Source: Thermoplasmatales archaeon | Lineage (GTDB): Archaea; Thermoplasmatota; E2; DHVEG-1 | Assembly: GCA_020350825.1 (NCBI GenBank) | Contig: CP070724.1 | Span: 1,675,169 to 1,739,168 of the forward strand | Direction of reading: 5' to 3' | Length of the DNA: 64,000 nt | Position numbers and translations under genes: made by a program | In this document: positions 44,560 to 52,461 of the stretch, piece after piece | Numbering within the stretch: the stretch's first letter is position 1 | How the letters are laid out: every line of letters starts with the position of its first letter | Notes under the pieces: model-generated | Seen by the model: the letters and a program-made list of their open reading frames with translations, nothing else | The model's database searches: none | What the model was told of the DNA's origin: nothing

Positions 44560-44966
44560 AACAATACGAACTCATTGAACATACAGCAGACATATGTATA
44601 AAAGCATATGGTAAAACTATTTCAGAAGCATTTGAAAATGCAGCTATAGGAATGTTTGATATTATAACTGATAAATCCAATATAGATGCTGTTGGGCAAT
44701 ATGATATCCAACTGAAAGCACCAGATTTAGAACAGCTCTTGGTAGACTGGCTCTCTGAACTTTTATTTTTAAATAGTGCAAAAGCCCTAGTATTTGGTAC
44801 TTTTAATGTTACAGTTAAGAATAACTATCTTTCAGCACAAGTACTTGGTGAAAAATTTGAAAGCTCTAAGCATAAAAAAGGTGTAGAGATAAAGGCTGTA
44901 ACATATCATATGCTCGAAGTAAACAATAAAAAACCATATTATGTTCAGGTTCTTTTTGATATTTAA
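44556..44966 (+). CDS. Archease
   Basis: A 136-residue archease. YELIEHTADICIKAYGKTISEAFENAA at the start (recognised by EHTADI) contains the metal-binding aspartate, LLVDWLSELLFL is near residue 63, and IKAVTYHMLEV near 113. It accelerates the RtcB tRNA ligase by assisting guanylylation. RtcB is not encoded in the window. The start overlaps the phosphorylase stop (ATGA). Confidence 0.92.
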   Translation: MKQYELIEHTADICIKAYGKTISEAFENAAIGMFDIITDKSNIDAVGQYDIQLKAPDLEQLLVDWLSELLFLNSAKALVFGTFNVTVKNNYLSAQVLGEKFESSKHKKGVEIKAVTYHMLEVNNKKPYYVQVLFDI

Positions 44967-45051
44967 CATATCATCAAAGCCAAAAATAGTTTCGGCTATC
45001 CTCAGTTTTCATTTAAATAGATGTAATTCTTTTTTAATTTTAGAAGTATCA

Positions 45052-45111
45052 CCGGACGGAGCCCATCTTATTTGAATGGTACTTTTTTCTCCTCCTAAAT
45101 CCACCGTCCGG
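45052..45111. other. GC-rich inverted repeat in an AT-rich spacer (possible structured RNA)
   Basis: CCGGACGG (45052-45059) and CCGTCCGG (45104-45111) form a perfect 8-base inverted repeat around a 44-base loop that contains a pyrimidine tract TTTTTTCTCCTCC. GC content is far above the surrounding spacer, which suggests selection on structure. It lies between archease and the DUF1858 gene. C/D box motifs are not apparent. Confidence 0.4.
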
Positions 45112-45186
45112 TTTCTCCTCACCCTCTTCAACAGTAAATATTATATGGGTAAGTTTTATTACAACCGTCAATTTATAGGTGAAATA

Positions 45187-45396
45187 ATGACTGAAAAAAA
45201 AATTACGGAAGATATGACTATACAAGAGGTAATAGAAAAGTATCCCGAAACAATGATGGTGTTCTCTAAATATAACATCGGCTGTGTCGGTTGTCTTGCA
45301 GCCTCTTTTGAAAGAGTTAAAGATATCGCTGGCGTTCATGGCACTGATATTAAAGCCCTGGTAAAAGATTTAAACGATGCAGTACAAAACAAATAA
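45187..45396 (+). CDS. DUF1858 domain protein (redox-disulfide type)
   Basis: A 69-residue protein. TIQEVIEKYPETMMVFSKYNIGCVGCLAASFE matches the DUF1858 pattern (short form: EKYPET, then CVGC near residue 33). The CxxC pair implies a redox or metal role. Family members occur next to hybrid-cluster or Fe-S proteins. ATG 45187 was chosen for GGTGAA just upstream. The longer frame from 45076 lacks homology. It converges on nikR with a 2-base gap. Confidence 0.8.
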   Translation: MTEKKITEDMTIQEVIEKYPETMMVFSKYNIGCVGCLAASFERVKDIAGVHGTDIKALVKDLNDAVQNK

Positions 45397-45398
45397 AA

Positions 45399-45809
45399 TT
45401 ATATTTGACTCTCTGTAATTACCAACTCTCCATGTTTTATTCCTTTTAATGATTTGATTTTGTCTGCTAGTTTTTTTATATTATCATTTTTTCCTTTTAA
45501 AACGAGGACTTCAAGGCAATTGTGATGATCAATATGAATATGTGTCGTGGAGAGGATTTCATTTGTATGGTCATGCTGCATATCCAAGAGCCTATTTGTA
45601 AGGTTTCCAGTATGGTGATCATATATCATTGTTAACGTGCCTATCGATACTAAATTAGGGTCTTTGTTTTTTTCTATTATGAGATTTTTTCGTATGATGT
45701 CTCTTATGGCCTCAGAGCGGTTTGTATAACCTTTTTTCCGAATGACTTTGTCAAATTTTTTTAATAAACCAGGTTCAATTGAAACTCCAAATCTCATAAT
45801 ATTTTCCAT
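45399..45809 (-). CDS. nikR: Nickel-responsive regulator NikR
   Basis: A 136-residue ribbon-helix-helix/ACT regulator. The DNA-binding domain is MRFGVSIEPGLLKKFD followed by NRSEAIRDIIR. The C-terminal ACT domain carries the high-affinity nickel ligands His79, His90, His92 and Cys98 (THIHIDHHNCLE), with exactly the 11-2-6 spacing of E. coli NikR. With nickel bound it should repress transport genes. ATG 45809 gives MENIMRFGVS, which matches family N termini. An ATTTTATATT-like box lies at 45841-45850. Divergent from a metal ABC transporter, with a palindrome between them. Confidence 0.95.
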   Translation of the reverse strand: MENIMRFGVSIEPGLLKKFDKVIRKKGYTNRSEAIRDIIRKNLIIEKNKDPNLVSIGTLTMIYDHHTGNLTNRLLDMQHDHTNEILSTTHIHIDHHNCLEVLVLKGKNDNIKKLADKIKSLKGIKHGELVITESQI

Positions 45810-45854
45810 AGTAACACGTTTTACAGATAATCGTAGCACGAATATAAAATTTTT

Positions 45855-45880
45855 GTTACCATAAAGTTTATTATGATAAC
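45855..45880. promoter_or_regulatory. Probable NikR operator between nikR and the metal transporter operon
   Basis: GTTACCATAA, a six-base spacer AGTTTA, then TTATGATAAC: a 26-base inverted repeat with 9 of 10 base pairs matching. It is the only strong palindrome between the divergent genes, sits upstream of the nikR TATA box and overlaps a TTTATTATG box that could serve the transporter. The long, short-spaced half-sites suit a NikR tetramer. Confidence 0.65.
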
Positions 45881-45935
45881 TTTGTTTGTAGGTGTTGCAA
45901 AATTTAGAAAATTATAACAAAAGGGGGTTGACAAC

Positions 45936-46913
45936 ATGAAAAACATGAACAGAAGTATACTATATTTTTTAATTATATTGTTGGTTATATCCTCCTTTAC
46001 ATTACAAATACAGGCTGAAGAAAATCATATAAACATTTTATGTACAAATTCAATCCTTGCTGATTTCACATCAAATCTAATTACTGAAAATGTTACAGTA
46101 GATTACATTATGCCCGCTGGAGTATGTCCTGTGTTTTATGATACAACTCCAAGTGATATAAATAAAATTGTTACGGCTGATATTATAATATCATTAGGAT
46201 CAGCAAAACAAGAACCGTGGTTATCCGATCTGTTGGTACACAACTCCGATTATATATTAATTGAATGCAAAGATCTGGGGGAGTGGAATTTTCCAAGAGG
46301 GGCAAAAACGTATTTAGGATTTTTAAAAAATGAGCTCTCTAAAAATTTACCTTATAATAATAAAACAATTATTTCAAATGCAGAGATTTACATTAATAAA
46401 ATAGATGAAAAAGCTCAAGAACTCTTTGACATGATTAATGACAGTGGGTACCAAAATATAAAAGTTATATGCATGGAATGGCAACAGGATTTTCTTGAAT
46501 GGCTTGAATTAAATGTTACCTATTCCCATGGTCCTCCACAAGGGCTTTCTGTACAAGATGAGCTTGAGGTTATTAATACAACCTCGTCTGGAGATGTATA
46601 TGTTGTTGTAGATAATCTTCAAAGTGGAACAGACTTTGGAGCTAGCGTTGCATCTGGATCGGGAATTTCTCATGTAATTTTCACTAATTTTCCAAGGGCA
46701 ATACCTGGAACTGATACATATCTCGATATGATTACTTATAACACTAAGCAACTCATAGAAGGTATTGAAACTTATACCCACCAACAGGGGAGAATTTCCG
46801 AATTACAAAGTCAAATATCTGATTTAGAACTTCAAAGAAATACTTCAATTATTTTCACAATTGTCTTTATTATACTTGTAGTTATTTTACTGATTTTGTA
46901 TAAGAAAAAATAA
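45936..46913 (+). CDS. Metal ABC transporter substrate-binding protein (TroA/ZnuA-like), C-terminally anchored
   Basis: A 325-residue exported protein. After the signal peptide (to about residue 27), it follows the two-lobed TroA fold: CTNSILADFTSNL, then MPAGVCPVFYDTTPSD near 60, where TroA/ZnuA proteins have a metal-binding PHxYE/D. Here Cys-Pro replaces the Pro-His. A helical linker and one C-terminal membrane helix (about 303-320, basic end) tether it, in place of a lipobox. Its cargo is probably Ni2+, because NikR, HypA and the HypB-like gene adjoin. GGGGGTT is the ribosome binding site. Confidence 0.75.
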   Translation: MKNMNRSILYFLIILLVISSFTLQIQAEENHINILCTNSILADFTSNLITENVTVDYIMPAGVCPVFYDTTPSDINKIVTADIIISLGSAKQEPWLSDLLVHNSDYILIECKDLGEWNFPRGAKTYLGFLKNELSKNLPYNNKTIISNAEIYINKIDEKAQELFDMINDSGYQNIKVICMEWQQDFLEWLELNVTYSHGPPQGLSVQDELEVINTTSSGDVYVVVDNLQSGTDFGASVASGSGISHVIFTNFPRAIPGTDTYLDMITYNTKQLIEGIETYTHQQGRISELQSQISDLELQRNTSIIFTIVFIILVVILLILYKKK

Positions 46914-46924
46914 TGGTGATTTAA

Positions 46925-47329
46925 TTGTCTGAAGAATTAAAAAAAATTGAGGAATTTCATGGGCATCTTGGGCCTTATGTCGTTGTTGGATACAGGATGG
47001 GAAAGATTGCAAATGAAAAACTCGGCTCAGATCCATTCACAAAAAAGGCAGTTGTCTGGACTGGAATAAAACCTCCTGTATCATGTATGATAGACGGCAT
47101 TCAGATGGGATCCGGTTGTACTATTGGTAAAGGTAACCTTGAAGTAAAAAATAAATGTATTCCTAAGGTAACGTTTTCAAACGATTCTGGGAAAAATATA
47201 GAGATAATTTTGAAAGAAATCATTAGAAATGAAATTGATGAAACTGTAACTGATGATAACATAGTTTGTTACTCAGAAAAGCTTTTTAAAAAAACTGATC
47301 AAGAACTTTTTGAAATAAAACGAGTATAA
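46925..47329 (+). CDS. FmdE family protein
   Basis: A 134-residue FmdE-domain protein. EEFHGHLGPYVVVGYRMG near residue 7 and IDGIQMGSGCTIGKGNLEV near 57 are the two hallmark segments. FmdE was named in molybdenum formylmethanofuran dehydrogenase clusters, but most homologues, including those without the zinc ribbon as here, have unknown metal-linked roles. It begins with TTG. Placed between the binding protein and ATPase genes, with gaps of 11 and 2 bases, it is probably part of the nickel system, perhaps as an accessory binding protein. Confidence 0.8.
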   Translation: MSEELKKIEEFHGHLGPYVVVGYRMGKIANEKLGSDPFTKKAVVWTGIKPPVSCMIDGIQMGSGCTIGKGNLEVKNKCIPKVTFSNDSGKNIEIILKEIIRNEIDETVTDDNIVCYSEKLFKKTDQELFEIKRV

Positions 47330-47331
47330 AA

Positions 47332-48087
47332 ATGATTGAAAACTCAAATGTTATTGAATTAAAAAACATTGAAACGTTCTATGAAGGGGAAAAAATACCA
47401 GTAATTCATGATATTACTTTCAACATTAAAAACGGAGAATTTGTTTCAATTATAGGCCCAAATGGCGCAGGTAAAACAACTCTTCTTGAAACTATCAACG
47501 GACTTCTCCATTATACGGAAGGAAAAGGTTACGTTTTTGGAATGGAAATTTTAAAAAATAAAACCGAAATAAGAAAAGAAATAGGGTATGTTATTCAGAA
47601 TTTCGAAATAGATCCACTATCTCCTTTTTTATGTAAAGATATAGTTCTGTCAGGTAGAACTGGGAAAATCGGAGCCTTTAAATTTACAAGCAAAAAAGAC
47701 TGGGATAAAGTCTGGTACAGCATGGGTCTTGTGGGAATGATTGATTTTGCAAATAGATCTGTTGGAAAGCTTTCAGGCGGAGAGTTTCAAAAAATATTAA
47801 TTGCACGTGCTCTTGCTCAAGAACCAAAGCTTTTGCTCCTAGATGAACCTTTTTCAAATCTTGATTTCGCTGCTAGAAAACAGATTGAAACACTTCTTAA
47901 TAGAATACATGAAAAACAAGTTATAACTATTGTGATGGTTTCTCATGATCTATCATTTGTTCCAAATAGATGTAATAGAGTAATTGTTTTAGACCGTGGA
48001 AGAATAATAATGGATGGAAAGAAACAGGATATTTTAAAATCTGAAATGATTCATAAGATATTCAATGGGAATGGGAAAAAGAAATGA
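47332..48087 (+). CDS. Metal ABC transporter ATP-binding protein (ZnuC-like)
   Basis: A 251-residue ABC ATPase. Walker A GPNGAGKTTLLE is near residue 43, the signature LSGGEFQK near 146, Walker B LLLLDEPFSNLDF near 165 and the switch histidine in MVSHDLSF near 204. All are intact. It energises import with the permease that begins four bases before its stop. The sequence belongs to the manganese/zinc/iron chelate branch. The substrate is inferred from its operon. Confidence 0.9.
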   Translation: MIENSNVIELKNIETFYEGEKIPVIHDITFNIKNGEFVSIIGPNGAGKTTLLETINGLLHYTEGKGYVFGMEILKNKTEIRKEIGYVIQNFEIDPLSPFLCKDIVLSGRTGKIGAFKFTSKKDWDKVWYSMGLVGMIDFANRSVGKLSGGEFQKILIARALAQEPKLLLLDEPFSNLDFAARKQIETLLNRIHEKQVITIVMVSHDLSFVPNRCNRVIVLDRGRIIMDGKKQDILKSEMIHKIFNGNGKKK

Positions 48088-48935
48088 TCGAGTTTCCTCT
48101 TTCTCTATTAACTGTTTCAATCCTTGGTGCAGTTCTAGCTGGTTTTGCATGTTCTACAATGGGAACATTTGTTGTAAGATTGAATCTTGCCTCTATCGGT
48201 TATCTGATGTCTCATGCAGCGTTTGCTGGCGCTGCATTTGGACTTATGATATCTATTGATCCAATGATCGGTGCAGTTATTTTCTCATTTGGAACTGCAA
48301 TTATTTTAGGTCCACTAGCTGAAAAAGCTCGACTTCAAAGCAACGTCGTTATTGGTTTTTTGTTTTCTTTTATGATTGCCCTAGCTTTTATTTTTTTAAA
48401 CTATATCCCAGGTCAAGCTGCAAGCGGAACAGCGTTACGCATCCTTTGGGGTAGTATTTTTTCTGTTAGTAACAATGATCTACTTTTTTTACTTCTCCTT
48501 TCGTTTATATTGATAATTTTTATAGTTGTTTTCTATAAGGAGTTATTAGCGGTAATGTTTAACAGAAAACTCGCAGAATCATCAGGTGTTAACACTAAAT
48601 TATTTTACTTTGCTGTACTCTTTTTCACTGGTTTTGCTGTCTCTTTGTCTCTTCAGTTAGTTGGCGGTCTTCTTGTTTTTGCTCTTATTATCAATCCAAC
48701 ATCAACCGCTTATCAATTTTTATATGATTTCAAAAAAATAGTTATTTTCTCACCTATAATTGGTATTGTTAGTTGCCTAGTTGGATTTTTTTTATCTCTT
48801 TTAACTGATTTTCCAATTGGGGCATCAATTGTCGTTATATCCGCCGCTGTGTTCGTCTTTGCAATTGTTGTCTCACCTAAACGCAGAAAAGGCAATAGCA
48901 AAAAACAGAAATTGAGTATTATTAGTAAAATTTAA
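48084..48935 (+). CDS. Metal ABC transporter permease (ZnuB-like)
   Basis: A 283-residue permease with eight or nine membrane helices. The N-terminal LLTVSILGAVLAGFACSTMGTFVVRLN and the coupling-helix region SGVNTKLFYFAVLFFTGFAVSLSLQLVGG (in part) correspond to the ABC-3 family. The ATG overlaps the ATPase stop (ATGA). With the anchored TroA-like protein it forms a complete importer. A 28-base gap separates it from hypA. Confidence 0.9.
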   Translation: MIEFPLSLLTVSILGAVLAGFACSTMGTFVVRLNLASIGYLMSHAAFAGAAFGLMISIDPMIGAVIFSFGTAIILGPLAEKARLQSNVVIGFLFSFMIALAFIFLNYIPGQAASGTALRILWGSIFSVSNNDLLFLLLLSFILIIFIVVFYKELLAVMFNRKLAESSGVNTKLFYFAVLFFTGFAVSLSLQLVGGLLVFALIINPTSTAYQFLYDFKKIVIFSPIIGIVSCLVGFFLSLLTDFPIGASIVVISAAVFVFAIVVSPKRRKGNSKKQKLSIISKI

Positions 48936-48963
48936 ACCATACTGTCTTCTATCGGAGCTTCAT

Positions 48964-49377
48964 ATGCATGAGTGGGCATTAGCTGAATCAATACTTTCAA
49001 CAACACTCGAAGAAGCAGAAAAAGAAAAACTAAAAACAATTGATGAAATCAAAATAGGTATAGGTGAGTTACAACAAATTGAACGGGATATTTTTGAGTT
49101 TGCTCTTGAAGAAATCATTAAATCCAAAGACAACAAGTTGAAAAATGTAAAAATTAGCATTGAAACAGAAAAAAGCACATTGAAATGCAAAAGCTGTGAA
49201 CATACCTGGAAGTTTAGTGATATGAAGAAGAAACTTAATGAAGATGAATCTGAAGCTATTCACTTTATTCCCGAGGTTGCTTTTGTTCATACAAGGTGTC
49301 CAAAATGTGGAAGTCCAGATTTTGAGATTACAACTGGAAGAGGTGTTTCAATAATATCAATCAAAGGAAAAAGGTAG
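48964..49377 (+). CDS. hypA: [NiFe]-hydrogenase maturation nickel metallochaperone HypA
   Basis: A 137-residue HypA. It begins MHEWALAESIL, with the His2 and Glu3 needed for nickel binding. The zinc domain has CKSC near residue 75 and CPKC near 119, separated by the longer insert typical of archaeal HypA. It hands Ni2+ to hydrogenase large subunits together with HypB. GGAG lies just upstream. The next gene starts 6 bases after its stop. Confidence 0.95.
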   Translation: MHEWALAESILSTTLEEAEKEKLKTIDEIKIGIGELQQIERDIFEFALEEIIKSKDNKLKNVKISIETEKSTLKCKSCEHTWKFSDMKKKLNEDESEAIHFIPEVAFVHTRCPKCGSPDFEITTGRGVSIISIKGKR

Positions 49378-49383
49378 TGAATC

Positions 49384-50109
49384 ATGGAAGCTAGGGTCAG
49401 TATAATAAAGAAACGATTGAGGAGCATTAAAAGAATTATTTCTGTAGCAAGTGGGAAGGGTGGTGTTGGTAAAAGTCTTGTTGCTTCTACTTTAGCATTG
49501 AATCTTGCAGAAAAGGGGCATAAAGTGGGACTGCTGGATCTTGATTTATATGGCCCTTCTTCACACATTATATTAGGAGTGAAAGATGTTTTTCCAGGGG
49601 AAAAGAAAGGTATTGTTCCTCCAAAGATTCACGGTATAGAGTTTATGTCAATTATCTACTTCACAGAGGATAAACCTTCTGCATTTAGAGGTATTGATAT
49701 CACAAATATAATTATTGAACTCCTTGCTATTACTCAATGGGGTCCCTTGGATTATCTAATTATTGATATGCCCCCTGGCATAGGAGATGAAACACTAGAC
49801 GTTATTAGATTCATCAAAAAGAGTGAATTTCTCGTTGTTACAACACCTTCAAAGGTTGCTATTAGTGCAATTTGCAAACTTCTCAAAATCCTAAGAGAAT
49901 TGAAAATTCCTGTCATTGGATTATTAGAAAACATGAAGATGGCCGAGTCATCGATTATTGAAGATACAGTTGCTGAAATAGGTGTACCCTTTATTGGTAG
50001 CATATTCTTTGATAAAAATCTTGAAGATGCAATAGGGATTGGTGATCTTCTATTAAAAACAAAGTTTATGGAAGAGCTAGACGATAATTTAAAGAAAATA
50101 AATCTCTAA
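49384..50109 (+). CDS. Mrp/MinD-type ATPase, probable HypB functional counterpart
   Basis: A 241-residue P-loop ATPase. The deviant Walker A SGKGGVGKSLVAS lies near residue 23, and DMPPGIGDETLDVI near 129 is the Mrp/NBP35 signature. It lacks the C-terminal CxxC of Fe-S scaffold members. In Thermococcus kodakarensis an Mrp/MinD-type ATPase encoded beside hypA serves as HypB and forms a nickel-acquisition complex with HypA. The same adjacency here suggests the same role. An Fe-S carrier of the Mrp type is the alternative. Confidence 0.8.
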   Translation: MEARVSIIKKRLRSIKRIISVASGKGGVGKSLVASTLALNLAEKGHKVGLLDLDLYGPSSHIILGVKDVFPGEKKGIVPPKIHGIEFMSIIYFTEDKPSAFRGIDITNIIIELLAITQWGPLDYLIIDMPPGIGDETLDVIRFIKKSEFLVVTTPSKVAISAICKLLKILRELKIPVIGLLENMKMAESSIIEDTVAEIGVPFIGSIFFDKNLEDAIGIGDLLLKTKFMEELDDNLKKINL

Positions 50110-51413
50110 CCTCTTCTTATCTGTTTTGATAGACTGACTAAATAACTTCTTGCTTCACCAACTGTAAATAACGACCCTGAAATACAAATAATATCATCTT
50201 CTTTAGTTACTGATTTGGCATGTTCGATAGCATTTGGAATTGAATCATCTATAAACAAATCTTTCTTATAACCAACTTTCTCTACTGTGTTCTTCAGAAC
50301 CTCAGGTTCACAAGCACGAACATTATTAGATTTTGTAACAATTATTATATCTGAAATAGGAGCAATTGTAGACAACATCTTTTGTATATTCTTATCCTTT
50401 AAGATCCCTATAAGAAGTACTAATCTATTATATTCAAAATCCTCTTCCAAGGTTTTTCTTAGCATTTTCATCCCGACAGGATTGTGCGCACCATCTAACA
50501 ATACTGTTGGTTTTTTAGAAATTATTTCTATACGTCCTGGATTGAGAGTGGTCGATATACCTTCTAAAACATCGTCATCAGTCAAATATACACCATTCAT
50601 TTGAAGTTGCTCTATCGTAGATAGTGCAAGTGCAATATTTTCACCCTGATATTCTCCTAATAAAGTAGTTTTCACAGTATAGTCATTGAATGCACCTTGG
50701 ATTAAGAATTCTTGATAGTTTATATTATTAGAAAGGCGTCGCCAATGATTACTATTAATAACTATAGTATGTGCATTCTTTTCTTTCGCAATTTTTTTGA
50801 TAACATCTCTAGCATCATTCTTGACGGCTGTAATAACGGGTGCATTTTCCTTTATAATGCCTGCTTTTTCAAAAGCTATCGACTTGATATCTTCTCCTAA
50901 GTAATTTGTATGTTCTAAGGATATATTTGTTATGACAGAGACCAACGGATTAACAACATTAGTTGCATCAAATCTTCCTCCCAATCCAACTTCTACAACT
51001 GCAAAATCAACAGTACAATCACTAAAAAATTGGAATGCCATCGCTGTAACAACTTCAAAAAATGTGGGGGTGTTATTTTGCTTAATCATGTCATCAACAA
51101 CAGGTTTAATTTTCTCAACAAGCAAAACAACATCTCCTTCAGAAATTTCTTCATTGTTTACAATAATACGTTCTGAAAATCTTTGAAGATGCGGAGATAC
51201 GTAAACACCAACGTTATATCCTGCTTTTAGTAATATTGATCCGATAAACTTACAGACAGATCCTTTCCCATTGGTTCCAGTGACATGAATGACCTTAATG
51301 GTGTTCTGAGGATTTCCAAGTTGTTTTATTAAATAGGAAATACGCTCTAAACCTAACTTAGAACCATATTTTTTAAAACTGTATAACCAACAAATAGATT
51401 CTTTAAAATTCAT
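50106..51413 (-). CDS. folC: Folylpolyglutamate synthase / dihydrofolate synthase
   Basis: A 435-residue Mur-ligase-type enzyme. The ATP loop VTGTNGKGSVCKF is near residue 44, then AVVEVGLGGRFDATNVVNP (recognised by GGRFDATN) near 140, EHTNYLGEDIKSIAFEKAGI-type motif near 173, and LLDGAHNPVGM near 304. It adds glutamate to folates. The start of purN is 6 bases upstream on the same strand, so folate and formyl-folate use are coupled. A related gamma-glutamyl ligase for other pterins is possible. The 3' end overlaps the Mrp-type gene by four bases, convergently. Confidence 0.88.
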   Translation of the reverse strand: MNFKESICWLYSFKKYGSKLGLERISYLIKQLGNPQNTIKVIHVTGTNGKGSVCKFIGSILLKAGYNVGVYVSPHLQRFSERIIVNNEEISEGDVVLLVEKIKPVVDDMIKQNNTPTFFEVVTAMAFQFFSDCTVDFAVVEVGLGGRFDATNVVNPLVSVITNISLEHTNYLGEDIKSIAFEKAGIIKENAPVITAVKNDARDVIKKIAKEKNAHTIVINSNHWRRLSNNINYQEFLIQGAFNDYTVKTTLLGEYQGENIALALSTIEQLQMNGVYLTDDDVLEGISTTLNPGRIEIISKKPTVLLDGAHNPVGMKMLRKTLEEDFEYNRLVLLIGILKDKNIQKMLSTIAPISDIIIVTKSNNVRACEPEVLKNTVEKVGYKKDLFIDDSIPNAIEHAKSVTKEDDIICISGSLFTVGEARSYLVSLSKQIRRG

Positions 51414-51418
51414 GATTA

Positions 51419-52090
51419 CTAGTATCCTACAGAATAAAGCACTCCTAGAATTACATCATATTTATCAATCCAAGAATCACCGGGTAAAATATTAACTTTC
51501 CTTCCATCAATTTTCAATCTGTTCTCAGCAAAAAGTTGTACGGTTCTTGGTAGTATTTGATGCTCAACTTCCAAAATACGAGCTGCTAGTTTGTCCCTAT
51601 CGTCATCAGGAAATACCTTTATGGCCGCCTGTAATATAATGGGGCCATGATCCACTTTCTCGTCAGTAAAATGAGTGGTGCAGCCAGAAATTTTTACGCC
51701 ATATTCAAGTGCATCTCCTTGACCATTTGTTCCTTTGAATGAAGGCAAAAGAGCAGGATGAACATTGATGAGTTTTCCATACCATTTTTCAATAAAAGAA
51801 GGGGTAAGTATGCGCATATAACCTGCCTCAACTACGAAATCAATCTTATTCTCCTCTAGAATGGAATTTATCTCTTTTTCGTGCTTTGTTCTTACTTTTC
51901 CTTTTGGATTGACGAAATACGTTTTTATTCCGTGTTTGTCAGCTCTCTTTAATGCATAGGCATCCTTTTTATCACTAAGTACAACAACAACTTCGGCATC
52001 AATCATACCTTTCTCGGATGCGTCAATAATGCTTTGCAGATCTGTTCCTCCACCAGATGCCAAAACAGCAACTCTTAATTTTTTAACCAT
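51419..52090 (-). CDS. purN: Phosphoribosylglycinamide formyltransferase, folate-dependent
   Basis: A 223-residue GART. LASGGGTDLQSIIDA at residue 9 onward binds phosphate. The active-site Asn/His/Asp set is present in INVHPALLPSFKG near 100, and HFTDEKVDHGPIILQ near 130. The 10-formyl-THF-dependent PurN adjacent to folC implies a working folate pool. ATG 52090 begins just before the conserved domain, and a CTATTTAAAAT box sits about 17-27 bases upstream. Confidence 0.93.
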   Translation of the reverse strand: MVKKLRVAVLASGGGTDLQSIIDASEKGMIDAEVVVVLSDKKDAYALKRADKHGIKTYFVNPKGKVRTKHEKEINSILEENKIDFVVEAGYMRILTPSFIEKWYGKLINVHPALLPSFKGTNGQGDALEYGVKISGCTTHFTDEKVDHGPIILQAAIKVFPDDDRDKLAARILEVEHQILPRTVQLFAENRLKIDGRKVNILPGDSWIDKYDVILGVLYSVGY

Positions 52091-52126
52091 ATCATTCACA
52101 GTCCAGATTTTAAATAGTTCCATCAA

Positions 52127-52461
52127 TTAGAACATATAAAACTTCCTTCTTATTGTAAGCAATACATTGTTTTTGATGTTTTCTATTCCTGATTCTGTTA
52201 CTATCTTAAGATATTGGATACATGCGAAAGTATTATAAATGATAATTAACAATTGTTAATATGGGGTCTAATGTGGTAAATTATAATATGAAGGAAACTT
52301 TTTCGTATCCTTTCTTCCTCCTTTCCTCCTCTCCTCATATGTTAGACCCCTTTAATCTCCCTAAGTAAAAAGTAAAGAGTAAGAAAGATAACTCTTGGAA
52401 CTAAGGTTCCTGTAGAAAAATAATTCAACGAATCTTTCATCTAATTCTTACTTATCGGTTT
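52127..52461. other. Intergenic region with palindrome and long inverted repeat
   Basis: A 335-base spacer between nosD-like and purN genes. ATTAACAATTGTTAAT at 52245-52260 is a perfect 16-base palindrome. Immediately after it, GGGGTCTAA (52263-52271) pairs perfectly with TTAGACCCC (52342-52350) around about 70 bases that include a C/T-rich tract. On the plus strand the arrangement resembles the element at 45052-45111. No open frame of note is present. It may encode a structured RNA or terminate both directions. Confidence 0.45.

Noticed and set aside
45049-45339. Minus-strand frame opposite the DUF1858 gene
   Set aside because: The plus strand encodes a recognised CxxC domain with a proper start. 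The antisense frame has no recognisable domain.
45936-46913. C-terminal helix of the metal-binding protein considered as a PGF-CTERM signal
   Set aside because: No PGF or similar tripeptide precedes the helix. It is better read as a plain membrane anchor.
49384-50109. Annotation as a plain Mrp/ApbC Fe-S carrier
   Set aside because: The C-terminal CxxC of Fe-S scaffold members is missing and the gene directly follows hypA, so a HypB-type role is preferred, though not proven.
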